The notes beneath the pieces were generated by a model. That model made no database searches. It was not told the DNA's origin and worked only from the letters and a program-made list of their open reading frames with translations. Position numbers and translations under genes: made by a program. Shown here piece after piece: positions 61,754-64,000 of a DNA stretch of 64,000 nt (positions within the stretch are counted from its first letter, which is position 1; the number at the start of each line of letters is the position of its first letter). Origin of the DNA: Aliiglaciecola sp. LCG003. GTDB lineage: Bacteria; Pseudomonadota; Gammaproteobacteria; Enterobacterales; Alteromonadaceae. The DNA lies in contig NZ_CP128185.1 of assembly GCF_030316135.1 (NCBI RefSeq), positions 372,001-436,000 of the forward strand, read 5' to 3'.

Positions 61754-62245
61754 TCATTTTAGTGTGAGCTGGGCAACAAACTTGAACATCTCTTCCACTT
61801 GCTGGCCCGTTTTAGCGCTAGTGTTGAAAGATGCGACAAATTCTTTGCTGTATCCGTTTAACTCATCTTCTGTCCAATGCCAGGCTACATCGAGATCACA
61901 TTTATTAACCACCAGAATAGCCGGAACATTGGAAACCGCTCTTGCCATGTGATGAATTTCAAGTGCCTCAACCAAACTTTGTGAACGTGTATGATCGGTA
62001 ACGATAACGTAAGCTGATGCACCACGCAGGTACCTAGCTTGAAACCCACAGTATCTGTCTATGCCTTCTAAATCCCAGACCATAAGCTGCACTTGCTCGA
62101 TGGCAAGGTCAATTAGCTTTTTATCAATTTTAACGCCAATAGTCGTCAGGTATTTATCCGAGAAAATACCTTCTACGAACTGTCTGACTAAACTGGTTTT
62201 GCCTACTCCTGATGGGCCAAGTAAGCAAATTTTCTTTTGGATCAT
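61754..62245 (-). CDS. Rab/Ras-like small GTPase
   Basis: 163 residues of the Ras-superfamily fold. G1 GPSGVGKTS (10-18), G2 TTIGV near 34-38, G3 WDLEG (57-61, replacing WDTAG), G4 NKCD (114-117) and G5 TSAK (142-145). The overall look (KKICLLGPSGVGKTSLVRQF, YLRGASAYVIVTDHTRSQS) is closest to Rab and to the prokaryotic Rab-like groups. The Gln that drives hydrolysis in Rab (WDTAGQE) is Ile here (I62), so a partner may supply catalysis. No lipidation motif at the C-terminus. It lies between a transmembrane OmpA-type protein and an EAL protein on the same strand, 21 bases after the former and 1-7 bases before the latter. Confidence 0.92.
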   Translation of the reverse strand: MIQKKICLLGPSGVGKTSLVRQFVEGIFSDKYLTTIGVKIDKKLIDLAIEQVQLMVWDLEGIDRYCGFQARYLRGASAYVIVTDHTRSQSLVEALEIHHMARAVSNVPAILVVNKCDLDVAWHWTEDELNGYSKEFVASFNTSAKTGQQVEEMFKFVAQLTLK

Positions 62246-62266
62246 GGTTTCTATACTGCCATAACT

Positions 62267-64000
62267 TTACTGTTCAGTTGAAAAATTGACGACTTTAAAT
62301 ATCACCTTCCGCACGTCGGAACGGCTTGCTTCAATTTCCACCACTCCTAATCCAATGGCACTTAAATATCCTGCTTCAATGCCTTGCTCGATTAAAAATG
62401 CTTGTGCACTTAGGGCTCTTTTTCGACTTAGCGCCTGATTATACTGAGGAGAACCGGAAGAATCGCTAGCTCCCATAATAATCAATCCCACGTTTAACTC
62501 CAGCTTTTTAGCTAAATCCATGGCACGCCTCAAATAACTCGCCACGGTGCGTAAGTTTTCTTTACCCAAAGCATCCAAATCACTTTTACCTTGCTCAAAT
62601 TCAACTTGAGTGCGCTCGATTCTAGCCATGTTAATGTCGAATAGGGTTCGCAGGATCTCGGGGTTATCTTCTGAAACTGTATTAAGCTCGGAGATTTCAA
62701 TCTTTTCGACTAGCTCTGATGGGTTAGCTAGACCGCTTAGTGCAGCCAATTTCGCCGCTAACCTCTGACGATCAGCAATAGCTAATTTTCCTTGGAGCTG
62801 AGGTACCGAGCCTTGCCATGTTAAGCTGATATCGGGGTACTGTTCTATTAGTGAACCCAGTCGCTTAGCCAGCATACTATGTTCAAGGGATAGATAATGC
62901 TTTTCAGTGACCAACACCCTTTGTGTGGCAATGTTTTGCTGTTGTAACCAATCTTGAATACTGATGGTTTCTGGGTCTCGTAACACCGCCAATTGAATAT
63001 TAAACCATCCTGAAGGATTGATGCGGGTGACAATAATTCCTGGTTCTTTGTCTAACCTGTGAACCTTATCTAATAACTTACTTTGTTGGTAACTTAGCCA
63101 GCCTAGATAACCACACGCAATGAGAATCAGGCTAACCAGTGTTATTGCCAGCCACGGCTTTTTGCGTTTCTTGTCCATGCCGGGGCGCATCTCAACTAAT
63201 AAACATTCTTGCAGTTGTTGCTCAGTTGACTCGAAGGGCAAGGTATCACCATCGAATTCGGCGATTTCTCGGGCATAGAGTTTATGAATGTTTTCGTTGG
63301 TCTTTTGGAACTTGGTTGAAATGTCTTGCGGGATGTTGCCTGCCACTGCAGCGACTAATAGTAACCTTGGGCCGCGTTTTATCACTAACGAAAAATCATC
63401 GGTTTTAATGACCTGTAAATTCTGCTCATGCTCAATTTTTTGAGGCGAGAAGGAGTCAGCAACAAAGTCATTGATAGCGGTAAGCATGCTGGAAACTAAA
63501 TCTGCGTCGCTAGATTCTTGCTTTGAGCGGGCAACCGAATGAAGCAAAATGCCAGTTTTCCTATGGATCAATAAAACCTGTTCAACCCGAAATATAAAGG
63601 TTTGAGTGGCTACATATTGTGAAAAACTCACCCCGGCCTGCCAAGCTTTTAGTCTCCACAATAAACCCTTTGGGGTTAAACTGTTTTCTATAAGCTCATT
63701 GGTTTTGGCTAAAAACTCGCCGAGAAATGCCGTTACCGATTTGCGTACTAAGCGCCCCACCAGAGGGTATAAATAGCCAACAAATTGCTCACTGTGGGTA
63801 TTAACTGAATGCTGCACCGACTTTTCTACGATAGGCGTTAGTACCTGACTTAGACCGTCATCCTGTTTTTGCCGATCACGCAAGGCTTCAATGACAACCT
63901 CCGACACCATTTCACGGGCATTGTCATTCAATACCTGTTTGATGTGCTCATGGTCTTCGCCAAGAATAATGCTACGCAACTTAATCAAATCTGCGCTATC
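62267..64000 (-). CDS. Transmembrane OmpA-domain protein with cytoplasmic sensor region, 5' partial
   Basis: At least 577 residues. The frame is still open at base 64000 (the TTG at 63988 is best read as an internal Leu of LIKLRSIILGEDHEHIKQVL), so the start lies outside the window. A cytoplasmic part of ~270 residues includes a segment (FRVEQVLLIHRKTGILLHSV, then SSMLTAINDFVADSF) that recalls the roadblock/longin fold of GTPase regulators. One membrane helix follows (PWLAITLVSLILIACGYLGW, ~279-300). The exported part ends in an OmpA-like domain (IIMGASDSSGSPQYNQALSR, KRALSAQAFL). It is followed 21 bases later by a Rab-like GTPase gene. Probably a transmembrane link between the periplasm or cell wall and the GTPase. 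Confidence 0.85.
   Translation of the reverse strand, partial: DSADLIKLRSIILGEDHEHIKQVLNDNAREMVSEVVIEALRDRQKQDDGLSQVLTPIVEKSVQHSVNTHSEQFVGYLYPLVGRLVRKSVTAFLGEFLAKTNELIENSLTPKGLLWRLKAWQAGVSFSQYVATQTFIFRVEQVLLIHRKTGILLHSVARSKQESSDADLVSSMLTAINDFVADSFSPQKIEHEQNLQVIKTDDFSLVIKRGPRLLLVAAVAGNIPQDISTKFQKTNENIHKLYAREIAEFDGDTLPFESTEQQLQECLLVEMRPGMDKKRKKPWLAITLVSLILIACGYLGWLSYQQSKLLDKVHRLDKEPGIIVTRINPSGWFNIQLAVLRDPETISIQDWLQQQNIATQRVLVTEKHYLSLEHSMLAKRLGSLIEQYPDISLTWQGSVPQLQGKLAIADRQRLAAKLAALSGLANPSELVEKIEISELNTVSEDNPEILRTLFDINMARIERTQVEFEQGKSDLDALGKENLRTVASYLRRAMDLAKKLELNVGLIIMGASDSSGSPQYNQALSRKRALSAQAFLIEQGIEAGYLSAIGLGVVEIEASRSDVRKVIFKVVNFSTEQ

Noticed and set aside
63986-63988. TTG start of the OmpA-domain protein
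   Set aside because: The frame stays open to the window edge and the Leu is best read as internal; no ribosome-binding site can be seen.
1-64000. tRNA, rRNA, prophage or intact transposase
   Set aside because: None of the intergenic gaps shows a tRNA-like fold ending in CCA or recognisable phage or transposase proteins.

Overview
The window reads as chromosome from a marine gammaproteobacterium of the Alteromonadales (Alteromonas / Glaciecola / Paraglaciecola type). This is inferred from the housekeeping gene order (rpsF-rpsR-rplI, dnaB, rsd/nudC/hemE, queG/nnr-tsaE-amiB-mutL-miaA-hfq-hflX-hflK-hflC), a GlyGly-CTERM-like secreted protein and a glutaryl-CoA dehydrogenase. Base composition is moderate. 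No tRNA, rRNA, CRISPR array, intact insertion sequence or prophage was seen. Genes at both window edges are cut.

Layout. (1) 1-11.1 kb is the end of a polyketide/non-ribosomal peptide cluster. It holds a KS-AT-KR-carrier-E-C-A-PCP megasynthase, two hydrolases of the exosortase-A-associated families, a Sfp-type phosphopantetheinyl transferase and a type II thioesterase. The only visible adenylation domain carries a glycine-like code, and no thioesterase domain ends the chain. (2) 11.2-28.6 kb is accessory: a large AT-rich secreted protein with a GlyGly-CTERM-like tail, a chemoreceptor with a DUF6436-type thioredoxin-like partner, a membrane dipeptidase, a GST, an SRAP (YedK/HMCES) protein, a TonB / ECF sigma / anti-sigma operon, DUF2167 and DUF5916 proteins, and a STAND NTPase-TPR protein. 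(3) 28.7-34.5 kb is the ribosomal S6-S18-L9 operon and dnaB, separated by an ECF sigma / membrane regulator / DUF4097 operon and a LapA-domain protein. Two clusters of a short degenerate repeat, in opposite orientation, bracket this stretch. (4) 34.9-38.0 kb (minus strand) holds an OmpA/thrombospondin-3 protein, YjbQ, CheX, Zur and Rsd. (5) 38.3-52.3 kb is a dense housekeeping block for NAD decapping, haem, queuosine, NAD(P)HX repair, t6A and i6A tRNA modification, cell-wall amidase, mismatch repair, Hfq and the HflX/HflKC group. (6) 52.3-55.7 kb is a GNAT gene and an uncharacterised three-gene minus-strand cassette (coiled-coil membrane protein, periplasmic solute-binding-like protein, CBU_0592-like membrane protein). 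(7) 56.1-59.6 kb is gcdH followed by a fused alpha/beta thiamine-diphosphate 2-oxoacid dehydrogenase E1. (8) 59.6-64.0 kb (minus strand) is a compact three-gene signalling module: a transmembrane OmpA-type protein, a Rab/Ras-like small GTPase and a PAS-GGDEF-EAL protein.

The best candidates for undescribed biology are the GTPase module at the right edge, the odd PKS-epimerase-glycine assembly line at the left edge, the 52.9-55.7 kb cassette, and the STAND protein that lacks both an effector domain and its Walker B aspartate. All functional statements come from reading motifs and gene order. No database search was run.
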